Source of the DNA: Nymphaea colorata
Lineage: Eukaryota > Streptophyta > Magnoliopsida > Nymphaeales > Nymphaeaceae
Assembly: GCF_008831285.2 (NCBI RefSeq)
Contig: NC_045151.1
Location: forward strand, 2,661,544-2,725,543
Direction: 5' to 3'
Length of the DNA: 64,000 nucleotides
Under the pieces are notes generated by a model, which saw only the letters and a program-made list of their open reading frames with translations, made no database searches and was not told the DNA's origin. This document shows, one piece after another, positions 1 to 13,200 of this stretch; the stretch's first letter is position 1; each line of letters begins with the position of its first letter. The position numbers and the translations under genes are program-made.

Positions 1-43
1 TCCGTTTTTTATATTGTTCATTGGTTTCCCTCATGCTAAGCAG

Positions 44-88
44 GTCTGCTTGAGTGAATGGTTGAATAAAGGGGATGATATCATGTGA
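44..88 (+). CDS. Possible last exon of a gene entering from the left edge
   Basis: A splice-acceptor-like sequence (pyrimidine-rich, ending GCTAAGCAG) is followed by a 15-codon open stretch reading VCLSEWLNKGDDIM and a TGA stop, in AT-rich DNA. This has the look of the tail exon of a gene starting before the window. No family is recognised and the reading phase is unknown, so it could be chance. Confidence 0.22.
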   Translation, partial: VCLSEWLNKGDDIM

Positions 89-888
89 ATGGCTTGTGTT
101 CAGTAAATAACTATCTACTAGCCAGTGACGTTTGTTTATATAGTTGTGTTGTACATTCCAATATAATCTCACCATGGCCTTTGATTATTTTTCTACGTTT
201 TGATAAATCAAAAGCATCTTGAAAAAGCAAACAGAATTTTTGCATAAAGCACAGAAGCAAGCATGAAGAAGCATCTCTATCTCAATAGTGAGCATGGCAG
301 CTTTCTTTTTTCTTTCCTCTTTTTTTTTTTCTGTTTTTTGAAGTTGGATGTAAAAACTAGTGTTCTTGTTTATTTATGATTCACGACTATTATACCAAAA
401 GTATTTTGGTTTAAAGGGAACTACCTACGTAAATGAAAATTTAAGTTATATATACATATTTTTTACATTATTTTATATTGGGTAGTTGGAAATGGAAGTG
501 GTATTAACTTGTAATGGATGTTTCTAGTGATATTTCAGGGTGTGGATTCAATGTCAGATGATTGCTGGCCAGCCGAGCCATGGCTTTGGTTGGTGCTTTG
601 TGCAATGCCTTCAATGTTGCATGCCCCAAAAAATGCAACTACTATTTCCTAGCTACGTTTTTCAAAAGGAAATAAATGCTAAAACGTACAAAAATGAATT
701 GAAAAACTTAAAAATTGTCACCTGGATTTGATTTGCCAATGACTAGATTTGAATCCATCGATTCCAGCCGAGCTTCAAAATATTGCTGGTAATACTTGAA
801 TAAAATATGTAATCGGTAGCAAAGCAATACTAACACCTTTTTAAGTAAAAAATGAGATGATTGTCCTAGTATTTGAGACAAATGAGTT
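89..888. other. AT-rich intergenic DNA, no gene recognised
   Basis: Homopolymer-rich, AT-rich sequence. A short open stretch begins after an acceptor-like TTTCAG near 538, but it matches no family I know and has no partner exon. Nothing else is supported. Confidence 0.5.
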
Positions 889-1045
889 TGGTTTACTAAC
901 CTGTTTGGTTTGAGGAACACTGTGAGTGTTACGTGAATGTACCTCAAATATTAGGACAGATTTAAGGAACACTTGTATAAGTGGTTTATGAACTTACCTC
1001 GAGTACCAAGATAGATTCATAAAACACTCACAATGTCACCGCACC
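889..1045. repeat. Decayed copy of a MITE family (GTTTGGCAATA type)
   Basis: The stretch contains 'agattcataaaacactcacaa' (read in two parts: 'agattcataaaac' and 'actcacaa') and 'gttacgtgaatgtacctc', matching the interior and arms of better-preserved copies at 43484-43643 and 29329-29605. The arms point at each other as in a fold-back element, but no clean ends or target duplication remain. Confidence 0.4.
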
Positions 1046-2220
1046 CTTTTTGAAGAGTGTGTGTGGCATAGATGAGAAGCCACACAAAAGATCCTTTGAT
1101 AGTTTTTGCTACAGGTACACGACTAGTTAAGTATTCCTATGTACATTCTGCCAGGAACATGATAAGGATAGAAATTCAAACATTAGCAAATGGAATATTT
1201 GCAAATATATGCTCTTTGAATTCAACTGAATTCAGCCGACAGAGCATCTTGCATTTTGATGATGATAAAAGCCGTTTTCTGTGTGGAGGGATCGGTTACC
1301 TGTTTCAACAGTACTCCCCTTCTAGTTGGAAGCAGATTTTTGTGCCCAACTTGTTAAGATTTCTTGAAAGAGCATCCTACCTTGCAGCCTTGGTGAGCAT
1401 GTTAATTAGCTACCTGATCTTTTAGATGCTCGGTACTTAAGTTTTGATCGAGTTTTTCACATATGAAGTAACAATGATTTCAATATGTTTTTTTCGTTCT
1501 TAAAAGATTGAGATTGTGCCAAAGTGTAAAAGATTGAAATTGTGCCAATCTGAATCTCTGCATTGTTATCCACTCCAGTATCGTTGGCTTTGTGTGGTAA
1601 GAATGCTCATTTCCTTCAACAGGGATCACACCCATATTAGTCCACTGGTGGTTGATGCCATCGCATGATATTCTTCCTGACCACCATACTCTGTCTTTTG
1701 CTTTCCCACTAGATTTACTAAAAAAAAAATTGCAGCATATACTAGTTGATTTTCTCTCATTTTCGTTGATTGCCTAGTTTAAATAATATACTTCAATATC
1801 AAGGTGGATGTGCTTTCTCATAACTATACCCTTCTTAGCAGCATAGTCACAAAACCTTTTTTTTTTAAAAAAAAAAAACTTGTTAAAGACATTAAAAACA
1901 AAAAAAACAACTAATTTTTTCCCTTTTTTAAAAAAACTCCAAAATGATTTTTTTGCTTTTTTATATCATTTTTTTCTCATTATTTTTACGTTATTCTTAC
2001 TTCAAAGTTTAAAACTTAAATTAAATTATTTATTTGTTCATTTCCTTGGTTACTAAAACACCATTTGTACCATTTTATCAAATTATTTTTTATGTTTTCT
2101 TGTTAGTTTATCATTTATGTTACTTTTTAGGAATGTGTTTCTTAAAAAATTATCATTTTTTTTCAAAAATTTTCCGAAATTTTCAGCTTTGCCAAAAAAT
2201 AAGCGAGAAGAACCTTGGCA
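1046..2220. other. AT-rich DNA with one unassigned 117-codon open frame
   Basis: An open frame on the + strand (1072-1425) ends near a GTGAGC donor-like site after a peptide reading FLERASYLAAL. It matches no family I recognise and may be chance or a decayed exon. The remainder is homopolymer-rich (A and T runs at 1855-1935). Confidence 0.3.
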
Positions 2221-2400
2221 TTTAAAGGATGACAACGATATTTGTGACTATGATTAGGCATTTTTTAGGTGTTTTTAGGCATGTGAGTGTCCTACAAATC
2301 TGCTCCAAAGATTGCGACAAGGTCATGAAACACTATAATAACCTTTGGGCAGATTTATGTGGCACTCACATAGTGTCTATGTTGTCAAAACGATCTCTTA
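2221..2400. repeat. Second decayed copy of the same MITE family
   Basis: The segment ending 'gcactcacatagtgtctatg' matches the right arm of the 43484-43643 element ('gcactcacaaagtgtctcta'), and the left part carries 'catgtgagtgtcctacaaat' matching the opposite arm. No target duplication could be placed. Confidence 0.4.
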
Positions 2401-4230
2401 AGTATCTCCAAATTTGTGAGCCATTTGAAGGTGAGGAATCCATGCATAAATTGACTCAGAATAGATTGCAAGTAGCGTTGCTTTCATCAGGAAACACATT
2501 GAATTAGGGAACTGCAAAGGTTCTGCAATCGCTGTAGGAGTGGAAATTGGCAGTATGCTAAAAACTGAGCAGAAGCCCTTGCAGCATCAGAAAATGATGA
2601 TCCTATTCTTTCTGGTTTCTGAAGGGTTTTAAAACGGCTGCCTATGCTAATGATGAAGAGCCCTGACATCTTCTCATTTCAAAGTGGGAAGGAGAAAAGT
2701 GTAGACTATTTCCCGGTATATTAAAGGGAAGATCTGAGCTAGCTGTTCTTTTGAGTAAACGGCAACTAACTTCGGTTCTCTTTAATTTTGATCAGCAGAT
2801 CTTGTGAGAGGAGCTGAACTTGAACTGAGAAAGCTAGAAACTTGAGAGTGTGAGAGACAAAATACACCATCTGATCGAATGGGGTTTTGATCTTCGAACC
2901 CAAACCTGCTTTTTGATCCGACCCATTTTGACAAAAACCGAGTCAGCAGTTCAGTACCGGTTTACTGCCATTTCAAACTGATCCAGACTCATTGATGACC
3001 GATTTATGAGTTATGGGGACTCGTTCGTTTGATATTTATGCCAATTCAGTTGAATGTTCAGCTCCAAACATTGTTCAGATAAGAGACAATTGACCCACGT
3101 GAATTGCCAACATATGATTCAAAAAATTGCATGAATTCAGCCATATATACATTGTACACCTGAGAGCTTCCTCAAGCATTTGACGATGAGTAGTTAGGTA
3201 TGCTCATGCTAAAAAAGTGTAAGTGATTCATTGTTAGCTGGCTCTTACTTTTCTGTTTGTTCCATATACAGTACACAAAAGTTGATTCAGATTTTAAATG
3301 AAATGTTGGACAATAATACTACTTATTTTGCAGCCGTTGTTACTATTGTTCTTTCTATCTCACTCAGTTTCTAGTTCTAAACATGTCACTTTTGCAAAAC
3401 TTGGCAAACTAGATCTCTAAACTGTTCCTTAACTTTGAGACAAACTAAAGCAGCCAAATTGAACTTTGATGCTGTTAATAGTTATTCCTTACTATCCAAG
3501 ATGCCTATATATATCACATGCCTCCGAATAAAGAAGTCTATTTTTTGTCCTAATCGTTCACTATCAGACTCTTTGACGTTCCTACAGTTCCTTGTTCAGA
3601 TATTCAGTGTGATCAAGATCTTTCAAACGCATGAAATTTGTCACCACCATGTTCACAATAAATAGTGTTTCTCCACGTATCGACTAACCAATACCATTCT
3701 TCCTTGCAACAAACAGATTTCTACTTGGACAAATGTTCTGTGTTCATGTTAATTGATACTTGGTCTTTATTTACTTAGCATAACTTGGGAAGGTTTTCAT
3801 GGAAGCAGTTCGATCACTTCAATTATCAGAGTCACGAAAGGGAAACTTGCAATTGTTAATACAGGGCCATCGATCAGATGGGGCCATTATTACAATAAAG
3901 CAACATTACTCCAAGTTAATGTGAGGAAGCCACAACTTCATCATAGGGACAGGATTCATTTCTAGCTGGCAACCATCGCTTGTAAAGCTTTATAGTTGTC
4001 ATTTTGAAAGCAGAGGACTGCTATGTGCATCTGCATACATGGAAAACAAGTTCTTTTGCCCATCTGTTGTTTGGTAGGTCAGCTAATCACTTTTTAAACC
4101 TTTGTCTTTTAATCAGTGAGCTTGTGGTTCATCTGATTCTGTCGAATTTTCATATATGGCTGGACTATACCGGTCAAAAAGAAAATAAACTAAAGTTGTA
4201 GTGGCAAACACAATATAGGCAGTGAATAAC
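2401..4230. other. Intergenic DNA, no confident gene
   Basis: Several short open frames (for example 3753-3965 and 4004-4201) lack recognisable domains. Because the kinase relic follows directly on the same strand, part of this stretch may be intron or further decayed gene sequence, but nothing in it can be aligned by eye to a receptor-kinase extracellular domain. Confidence 0.4.
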
Positions 4231-4410
4231 TAGAGGTCTTGCTACATGGAGAGTCCACTTTGAAGGTTGCATACAAAGACACAAAATGCATCAATGTTAT
4301 GGTCAACATGGATTTGAATGCTAAAATATCTAATTTTGGGCTTGCCAAGCTTGTTGATGAGGACAACACCTACAAGCACTAGCATTGTTGGAACATTTAA
4401 AGTTATACCT
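4231..4410 (+). pseudogene. Receptor-like kinase catalytic-domain fragment (LRR-RLK VIII-like), broken
   Basis: Translation gives a run aligning with the kinase catalytic and activation loops of plant LRR receptor-like kinases of the LRR-VIII-2 type: LHGES, then a decayed catalytic loop (AYKDTKCINVMV, where family members have HRDIKATNVLL), then KISNFGLAKL with DEDNTY. The catalytic HRD is replaced by AYKD and the DFG by NFG, both expected to kill activity. After DNTYKH there is an in-frame TAG. Shifting one base restores STSIVGTF, the counterpart of the family's ST-R-IAGT segment. The upstream GLAYLH motif also needs a frame shift near 4240. The glycine-rich loop, extracellular region and C-lobe are not visible. 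A decayed C-lobe might continue to about 4640, but the match is weak. This is a dead relic, not a gene. Confidence 0.7.
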
Positions 4411-4796
4411 CAACCTCAAGTGACAAGTTTGAACAGAATCAATTGTATAACTTGGATGCTTTACAAACATAGAGATTCTTCACTTCCCGTCCCGCATCAA
4501 GTTTCATTATTATAGAAGTTGCATATGAAATTAACATATTTGTTTTGGATAAGACCATTACTGGGAAATGTTGGGAACAACTTCATTAACAATAAGAACA
4601 ACTGCTCGAAGAACTATGCACAGAGGTATGTGGAGTTAAGCATGTAGACAGTTCAGCAATTCAAAGCTTGCAACTTAGAGGTATCGTGGGGCAAAATGTT
4701 TTGGCATATTCACTCATATATTTTTTTGTTTCAGAATATTCTATTTTATGGTCACTTATTTTCATGCTATAAAAATAATTTGTACTACCTGAGCAT

Positions 4797-5978
<1,182 letters not shown>

Positions 5979-6440
5979 TTTAGAAATATCTATGGCTAAC
6001 CAACAAGATGCAAACGTCATATAGAAAATCTAATGTGTAACAACTAATATATTGCTGCAGGAAAATTATGATAAGATAGATGCAGAGCAACATTGTCAAA
6101 TGATTTTGAAGCAAATAACAATGGGAAAGAGAGATTGCAACTAATTTTAACATAATGAAGATCCTTGAGAGATTGCGACTAATTCTAACATAGTGAACAT
6201 TCCATAAATGAAGGTTCATATTTAGAAATATTCAAGGCCAACCATCAACCTGTAGAGACCATATAAACAATCTAGTATGTGTGACAACCAATGTATTGCT
6301 GCATGAAAATTATGATAAGTTCGATGCAAAGCAACATGCTCAAAAGATTTCGAAGCATACAACAGTGGAAAAGAGAGATTACCTTTAATTTTGACATGAT
6401 GAAAATATCCTAAATGAAGGCTCAAACATTCAAACGTTCT
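5979..6440. repeat. Diverged direct tandem duplication, two units of about 240 bp
   Basis: Unit 1 starts at 5979 and unit 2 at 6221, both with 'tttagaaata'. Shared anchors recur in the same order: 'attgctgca-gaaaattatgataag', 'agagcaacat / aagcaacatg', 'gaaagagagatt / aaaagagagatt' and 'aaatgaaggttca / aaatgaaggctca'. Many substitutions and small indels separate the copies, so the duplication is old. The weak parallel open frames on the minus strand follow from the repeat, not from coding. Confidence 0.75.
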
Positions 6441-6540
6441 TTTGTACAAATCAAACACAATAGAAGAGAAAGTTGCATAGCCCATCATGGCTATGATATG
6501 AAAACGATCAAAAACTGTTTAAGATGCCATTCGGGAAAAT

Positions 6541-7040
6541 AGTTAGTCAGTTAGTGTTGGTGGATGCAGTGCAAAAAAAGATGGTTTTACTGGCATGTGG
6601 AAAATATAATGCCGGTGAACATCAACTTTGAGTGATGTTTGCAAAGACATGTCAGTAATTACATTTTTTTTAGCAACGTCCACAACCCAAGAAGATGCAT
6701 GGAGCAATTGTGTCCTTGAAGTTCAATATTTGTCGATGTCTGCCATAGGACATCGGTGAAAGTGAAGAAAATTGTTCATTTTTACCAACTAATTACGTAC
6801 TCGCATCGATGAAAATTTTCAATGTCAACTATTAACGACACCCAATTGTGTGCCTTGGTTATTATCATCGACGTGTGAATCTCTTTGCATCGCTGAATAT
6901 TGTGCATATGTGTTCACAACGGCCTTTTCACTGACTCGACCTGGACGTCTGTAATGTTTACCGCATTAACATTATCGATGTTTTTAAGTTATACCTTTAC
7001 TGATGTTTTCTAAGCATTGGTAAAGGCTGCCCTAACTTAT
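6541..7040. repeat. Repeated 'catcggtgaaa'-like motifs, possible CACTA subterminal region
   Basis: Short related motifs recur in both orientations: 'acatcggtgaaagtg', 'gcatcgatgaaaa', 'tttgcatcgctgaat', 'ctttactgatgttt' and 'gcattggtaaagg'. Clusters of short, degenerate subterminal repeats are typical of CACTA (En/Spm) transposons, and a relic of their transposase N-terminus lies about 0.9 kb downstream. No CACTA terminal inverted repeat or 3-bp duplication was found, so the assignment is inference. Confidence 0.35.
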
Positions 7041-7895
7041 TTCCTCTGCCTGAACCCTTCTTTTTCCCTCTTTCTTCCCACTAGGGATTTTCCAGCAAAC
7101 TCTTCTTCTTTATCATGTTTTTAGATTGCATGAAGATTGAAAAGGTTGGTTCCTGAATCTCCTCTCCCTTTCTTTCTAAGTTTATATGATTTGAAGTTAA
7201 ATATTCAGATTTTTCATGCAAGATCTTGTCATTTTCTGGTAGCATTAGGTCGTGGAGTTTTGAAGAATGTTTGTTGACCCTAGTACCTTCAATTTGATAT
7301 GATAATTATATAAAATATCCACACAATCACAACACCTCCAATGTTACCCTAATTTTTGACATTGCTGGATTCCGGTGCATTGTGGCCGGATTTCAGCGTC
7401 AAATTTGGATCATGTTTAATTCAAGTACAAATATACTTATTTGTAAAATATTATTTTGACTAGTTGCCATTTGAATTCTTTTTTAGATGTTTGAATGTTT
7501 TTGGTTCTGAGCCTTTTTAGCCACCACTAAGTGTTCAATGAATTGTTTAAACAAGTGAAAAGTTATATTTTTCTTGAGCCACTTGAATTGTTTGCAGCAT
7601 TTATGAATTGTGTAGAATGTTACATTATTGTATGGTGCAAAGAATCTTGTGTTAATTGTTTTTTGAATTAGGGATAAGATGATATTTAGGTTGCAAACAT
7701 ATTAAAGGCGTTATTTTTACATTGTTCGAAAGAAGTAGGATGATCTAAATAACATGTTTAGGTACTTGTTTGGAAAATTGCATGACAAGTTATGCAATGA
7801 ATATTCATTTGCATGAATCAAAAACCAAATGGTTTTAGCATTGACAATATGATGAGTTGATCATATTGAAGGTGGTCGTACAGTCTTATTAAAAG

Positions 7896-8145
7896 ATGGA
7901 TAATCGAACTTGGATTTCGAAAGAAAGATACAATTTGAAATATATAACTGGTGTGAAACAATTTTTTGATTATGCTATCACACATAATGTGATAGTGAAT
8001 AGACAAATGAAATGAACTTATGTAAAATGCAATAATGTCCTCATTCGAGCTACGAAAGATGTCATGGATCACATCATTTGTAATGGTTTTGTACAATGTA
8101 TCTTTGTTGGAAATGTTATGGAGAGAAAAGATGTTCACATGAATA
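7896..8145 (+). pseudogene. CACTA (En/Spm) transposase-associated N-terminal domain, broken
   Basis: Starting at ATG 7896 the frame reads MDNRTWISKERY, then YITGVKQFF, then after a TGA stop TYVKCNN, and later MDHIICNGFV. This follows the order of the transposase-associated domain of plant CACTA transposases (MD-R-W, Y-GV-F, a CPCVKC-like zinc segment, HL---GF). The TGA replaces the codon just before the cysteine segment, and only one of the usual cysteines is left. The body of the transposase is absent downstream. This is an old fragment, recognisable but not functional. Confidence 0.6.
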
Positions 8146-8159
8146 ATGTCTTGAGATGT

Positions 8160-8262
8160 CCTCGATTACATCATAGTAATGGTTTTGTACAAACATACCT
8201 TTGTTGAGAATATCATAGAGAGAGAAAGCATTCACATGAATATGCATCGGCGTATGCTACAA
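8160..8262 (+). repeat. Partial tandem copy of the transposase relic
   Basis: 'agtaatggttttgtacaaa' through 'catagagagagaaag' and 'ttcacatgaat' repeats, with substitutions and indels, the sequence 8080-8145 ('tgtaatggttttgtacaat', 'atggagagaaaag', 'ttcacatgaat'). A local duplication after the transposase fragment was already in place explains it best. Confidence 0.6.
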
Positions 8263-8594
8263 AGTGTATGTTTCATGCAGCTAACTCACAAGGAAGTGGG
8301 GCTCATTCAGGTCCCAATGAAGGGCCGGCTAAAGGGGAGACGTCCTGTGCATTAATTCTTTAGAAACATGAGCAATTCCAAGCAATTGAACTCTGTGTTT
8401 ATACCAGTTTTTTTTTATCAAAATGTTTCCATTTATTAGTTGGAATTAGTTGCAATTACTTTAATCACAAATAGCATTAAAATGGTGTGCATTTTAAAAC
8501 ATAAACATTGATCAACCGCATGCTTATCTCACTTGCAAACTACTCTCTGTTTTCAATCACTTTAATGAAGCATTGTGTGCCATTTTTTTTCACT

Positions 8595-9130
8595 GTTGGG
8601 ATGCAAATGGATTGGATTTGGATTGAATATACTATTAACCATAACCACTTTTTCATATATTCATATACTCATATTTGAAACACAGCAGTTCTTCCATCCC
8701 AAATTTAGCTGCCTGGCGCTGCGATTGGCATAACAACCGGTACACCACAGGTTGGCCTGACCCTCAAATTCACATACAAATGTACAAAAGTCATATCTCG
8801 ATCCAAATCCGGAATCTGATTGCACAATCTGAATCTAACTCAAATCCGATTTTTACATTCATATCTGAATCCGAGTTTTGGACTGAATACGATGGATTTT
8901 CAAATGTATCAGCATTGAATACAAGATATTCATTTCAAACTAAATCCATACCGAATTCAAATCCGATCAGATAAAATCCAAATCCGATCGAATCCAAATG
9001 GATGTCATTTCTTAAATCTCAATCCGCTCTGATTTCTTAATTGGGTATTAAAAAATTTTCCCTGTCCGATTTTTTTGGAATTGTTCGGTTGGGTAGCTGA
9101 TTCAAATGGATATATTTGACATCCCTATTC
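8595..9130. repeat. Degenerate 'ATCCGAATCC/GGATTTGGAT' simple-sequence-like repeat block
   Basis: The block begins 'caaatggattggatttggat' and ends with 'caaatggatatatttga'. Between them are many variants of 'aatccgaat' and 'aaatccgatc'. The same kind of block appears at 16690-17480. The open frame at 8675-8974 is explained by this periodic composition. Confidence 0.55.
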
Positions 9131-9278
9131 ACTGAATCTCTTGTTTCCTATTTCCCTTTTTTAATGAATTGATCTTTCTATCTAGCAAATAGAAATAGAA
9201 CCTCAAATAATGCATATTTCTTCACATAGTAATGAAACACGATGCCGGGGGAGGCTGTAAGGGGTGGGAGGGAGGAGG

Positions 9279-9320
9279 GAGAGAGAGAGAGAGCTGAGAA
9301 AATGAAAATTCATTCAAAAC

Positions 9321-9357
<37 letters not shown>
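9279..9357. repeat. (GA)n / (TA)n microsatellites
   Basis: A GA run (9279-9292) is followed after 28 bp by (TA)n joined to (GA)n (9321-9357). Confidence 0.9.
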
Positions 9358-10083
9358 GAATAATAAGTTTTTTTAAGAAACCTTCCAAAGCACGAGTCAG
9401 GAGCTTACAAAAGTACTATAAATAGCCCGTGTACATGCCAACCAAACCAAGCAATCAAAACCCTAAGAGAGAGACTGTATAACGTAAACAAAGAGGATGA
9501 TAAAACAAAGTTGCAGGGGAGGAGGCAGGTGTGGGTTATGTGTAGGCAATTGCCTGCATAGAACCTACAAAAATTTCTTAATTTTATGCCCATATTTCTA
9601 AGTAACTTTTTTTCATTTACTTATTAGCGCCCTTTAAAATTTAAAATTTTATATCTACTGGTCCTAACCAAAATTTTATAGTTTCGCCCCTACAGCTAGC
9701 CACCTCCAAATCACACAAATGCTAGCTCAAACATATTCACTGAAGAAACATGGTTGATTGCCAGAACTACAAAGTTTCACAAACGAAATTCTGGAAATTT
9801 TTTGCGGCAAAAGCGACCATGCCAAAGAAGGGGATTAATTGGTGTTTCGCTGTGGCATTGAAACACTACATATGCAACAGAAGGAAAAAACTTGATAAGC
9901 ATTTCGTAATGCAGGGAATTTAGTCTGGAATTAGGGATATTCAACGAGCCTGAGCGACTTGAACTTGCTCAACTAAACTCCACTCGAGCTCGACTCGTAA
10001 ATTAATCAGACGTTCGAGCAACGTTGAGATTGGAGTTTAGTTATAATGGTATTTACTCATTGGAGATTTTATGTTCAAGGTGG
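9358..10083. other. Intergenic, no gene recognised
   Basis: Contains a fragment of the dispersed 'tttaaaattt ... cctaaccaaaattttatagtttcgcccct' repeat (about 9600-9700) and a 'gagctcgactcg' fragment near 9980. No coding evidence. Confidence 0.4.
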
Positions 10084-10290
10084 TTTCTTTTGGGCAAGGG
10101 CGGAGACAGAATTTTTTTTTTTCTAAGGGAAGTGTGACTATAGTTTCAAAGTTTTAACAGAGGTCAAAATACAAATTTTCAAAATTTTTACATAGGAAAA
10201 ATTATTTTTTTTTAATTTTACAAGTGATTTTTTTTTTTTAATTTTGATTTGGTGCCAAGACCCCTGCCGCTCTGCCCCTGCTCATAAATA
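10084..10290. repeat. Dispersed 'gggcggagaca ... tctgcccct' repeat, degenerate copy
   Basis: Starts 'ggcaagggcggagacagaat', continues with T/A-rich sequence containing 'caaagttttaac' and 'caaaatttttacat', and ends 'gacccctgccgctctgcccc'. The same framework recurs at least nine times in this window; the best-ordered copy is at 60384-60570. Confidence 0.5.
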
Positions 10291-13200
10291 AATATTAAAA
10301 AAAAAAAGATGAAGAAAGTTCATGAATCTGGAGAGAGAGTGAATATCCATGCCAGCCAGGAGTTCAGTGTAATCTCCATATTTTTGCCGCCTCCTCACAA
10401 CATACAACATGGTGGTGAAGAATTCCTGCATAAGAGTTGGAAAACTTACCTCTCTTTGTTACTCCAATGACTTTGGGCAAAGCTGGTATAAAAGGGCTCT
10501 ATTGTCACAGGAAACCTGTCTATTTCAAGAAATACAAGGTAAACAGGGCTAGTAACAATGAAAATGAAAAAAAACCTGTCTTTTCACCCTTTTTAAAAAA
10601 AAAAAACGCCACAATGAAATTTTCACATTTTTATGACAATTCCAACTTAGTTTTCATTTTAAATTTACATGTAAATTAAAATAAATTATTCATCCTACAT
10701 AAAAAATTTGAAAAATTATATTTTGGCTCCTATCAAAATTTTAAAACTATAATTTGGTCTGAAAATTTTCCCTTCCTCGTGCTTATTTGCCTTGAGCAAC
10801 AGGGTGGTACATGCAACTCTCTGACAGGTGAACAGATGTTCTTGTCCTGGGTCCAAGTAAATAATGGCAAGAAAATGCTAAGTTGAGAAAAAAAAATTGT
10901 TCTAAGAGGAGTTACTTAGTGTAGCTGGTGGGACTGACTGACCGACTGACCAGTAAAAGTCTGGTTGTCAGTTTGGTCTGGTTGTCAGTTTGATTCTTAT
11001 GGGCCTTATTCTAAGAGATTACAAAAAGTGACAAACACTACTCTCGAGATGAAAGGAGTAACTATAAACTCTTTGACTCTACTCTCGACTCTGGGAGCAA
11101 GGTGAAGAAGGGGGGGCTTCGGCCTCTCATTTGGGTGATGGGCCTAAAAAAGGGGGAAAAAAAACATCAACTTTCCCGCCATTAAATGCAACACAACAAA
11201 CATCAATTTGAAGTTGGGAAAGCGCGATACCCAAGTTGAATCACATTTGGAGATGTGGAAATCAAGTTTACAAACGAACACGGCACCCCATAAAAAAGTT
11301 TGTTTTCCCTCATACTTCCACTTCTCATATATCATTTTCCTGTGAGAAGCGACACCTTTGGCGACTAAAAGGGGAAGCCCCTTTTCCATCCATCCAAGCA
11401 TAATGTAAGGTTGACATCATTTCTTGTGTTATGGCATTTCATTTACGATGGACCTTCATTGTCTGCTTTACCAAGAAAGCGGGAGATACCACAAAAGAAT
11501 TTCATTTTCTAAAATCTGTTAGTGAAATTCTCTTTGATAGGTTTGATATTGATAGAGATGTTTGCTATAAAGATTTCACATCAGCGTATTTTCTGTTGAG
11601 CATATTTTCTTTGAAAATCAATCTTTTGATGTTCAATTCTTTATTTATCTACTATTCGATGCACAGGTTGTAGTAGTGCTTCACTAGTTTGTTTTGGTTA
11701 GGATGAGGCATTACATATAGCTGTTTGTTTTGTTTTGAAAGTTTGAGATTCTTTCATTCATGTGTAGTTATAATGCTTTTTCCGGCCGGCCGGCGGTTGT
11801 CCTAGCAAACTGCTTGAGGTTAACTCATGTGGATTTAAGTTTACGGCTGAAATTTTAGTTAAAGGAGCACTAGTTATAAAATTTTAAATTTTTGAAAAGC
11901 ATCAATATAGTGAAAATTTCCCCTAAAATATCAATATGAAAGTGGGAATTGTTTTGTGGGTCTATGTGGGCAATTGCCTGCACAGTACCCACACCTGTCT
12001 TCACCCCTGCCTATGCCACAAAAACACTACCTTTTCAAGAACTATAAATTCCGAATGTAATCCATGCATCTTTTGGACAAAAAAATCTGCACACTCTACA
12101 TGAAAAACAGAGGAACAAAAGTTTAAGAGGCAATCAAAGGCCCGCTAGTGCTTCATTCACAACGGTCGTTGCAATGACAAAATTATGTTAAACTACAACG
12201 GCCTTACTTCGCCTTCACAGTAAATTTCTATGAGCCTCCATACATGTCTCCTTATATGGTTAATGACTAAAATATCTTTACTTCATATTAAAAAAAGATT
12301 TTTGTAAAGACAAAATTGAAAATAGAAAAAGGTAAAAAGATTATAAAAAACATTTTTTTAATAAAATACCAAAATGTCCTTCCCTCCTTTGGAGGGAGGC
12401 GCTCGCTTAACTTTCTCTCATCTCTTATGCCCCATCTACAAAAGGTCGAAAAGGAAGATTGTGGAATGATCAATTTAGTCATTCCATAATCACGAGGACA
12501 TCATTAATATTATGCTTAAAACCACTGCACAGCGATCCCAGTTTTGTTCATTTCTTGTTTCGAGCTATATATGCCTTAAATTTCGGGCAATCTGAGAGCA
12601 ATAAAGTGGATTTCCATGCAAGAATCTGCCACCATATGCACCCAACGAAAGCAGCATAGGTCCCATGCTGGTTTTGCAGCAAGCACAGTGCAAAATCCTT
12701 GGGAAAATTTGACACTTCCGCCTTTTTATCAGTAAATTAAAGTTCTCCACTTTTACTTAATCATTCAAAGAATTAAGAAAGGTATATATTATTTCGCATG
12801 GTAGATACGTGCAGATATATGGCAGGAAGACTCTGGGAGCATTATCTACGTTCAAGCATTTTGTATGGATGGTGAAATTACCCTTTTTGTATGGATGGCG
12901 CTTTATTTTTGCCTTGATATGTCCTACAAGTGAAATTGAGATCATAATAAATTCAAAGATTGTCACCCCCAATCAAACGCGCATGTTATCTCTTGCCTGA
13001 GCCATCAGCCTCCACTGTGGATAGGATCATTCTGCAGCGCCATGAACCTTCTCCTGCTAGTCGGTAGGCTCAATTGGTTCATTCTGAATGCACTTCTTCT
13101 GCTAGTCGGTTGGTTAACTCCACACGAATTAGATTAGTTTTTGGGTATCTTCGCTTGTTGCTTGATATCCGGGGTCGAATGGTTGAGTAATTGTTGGAAA

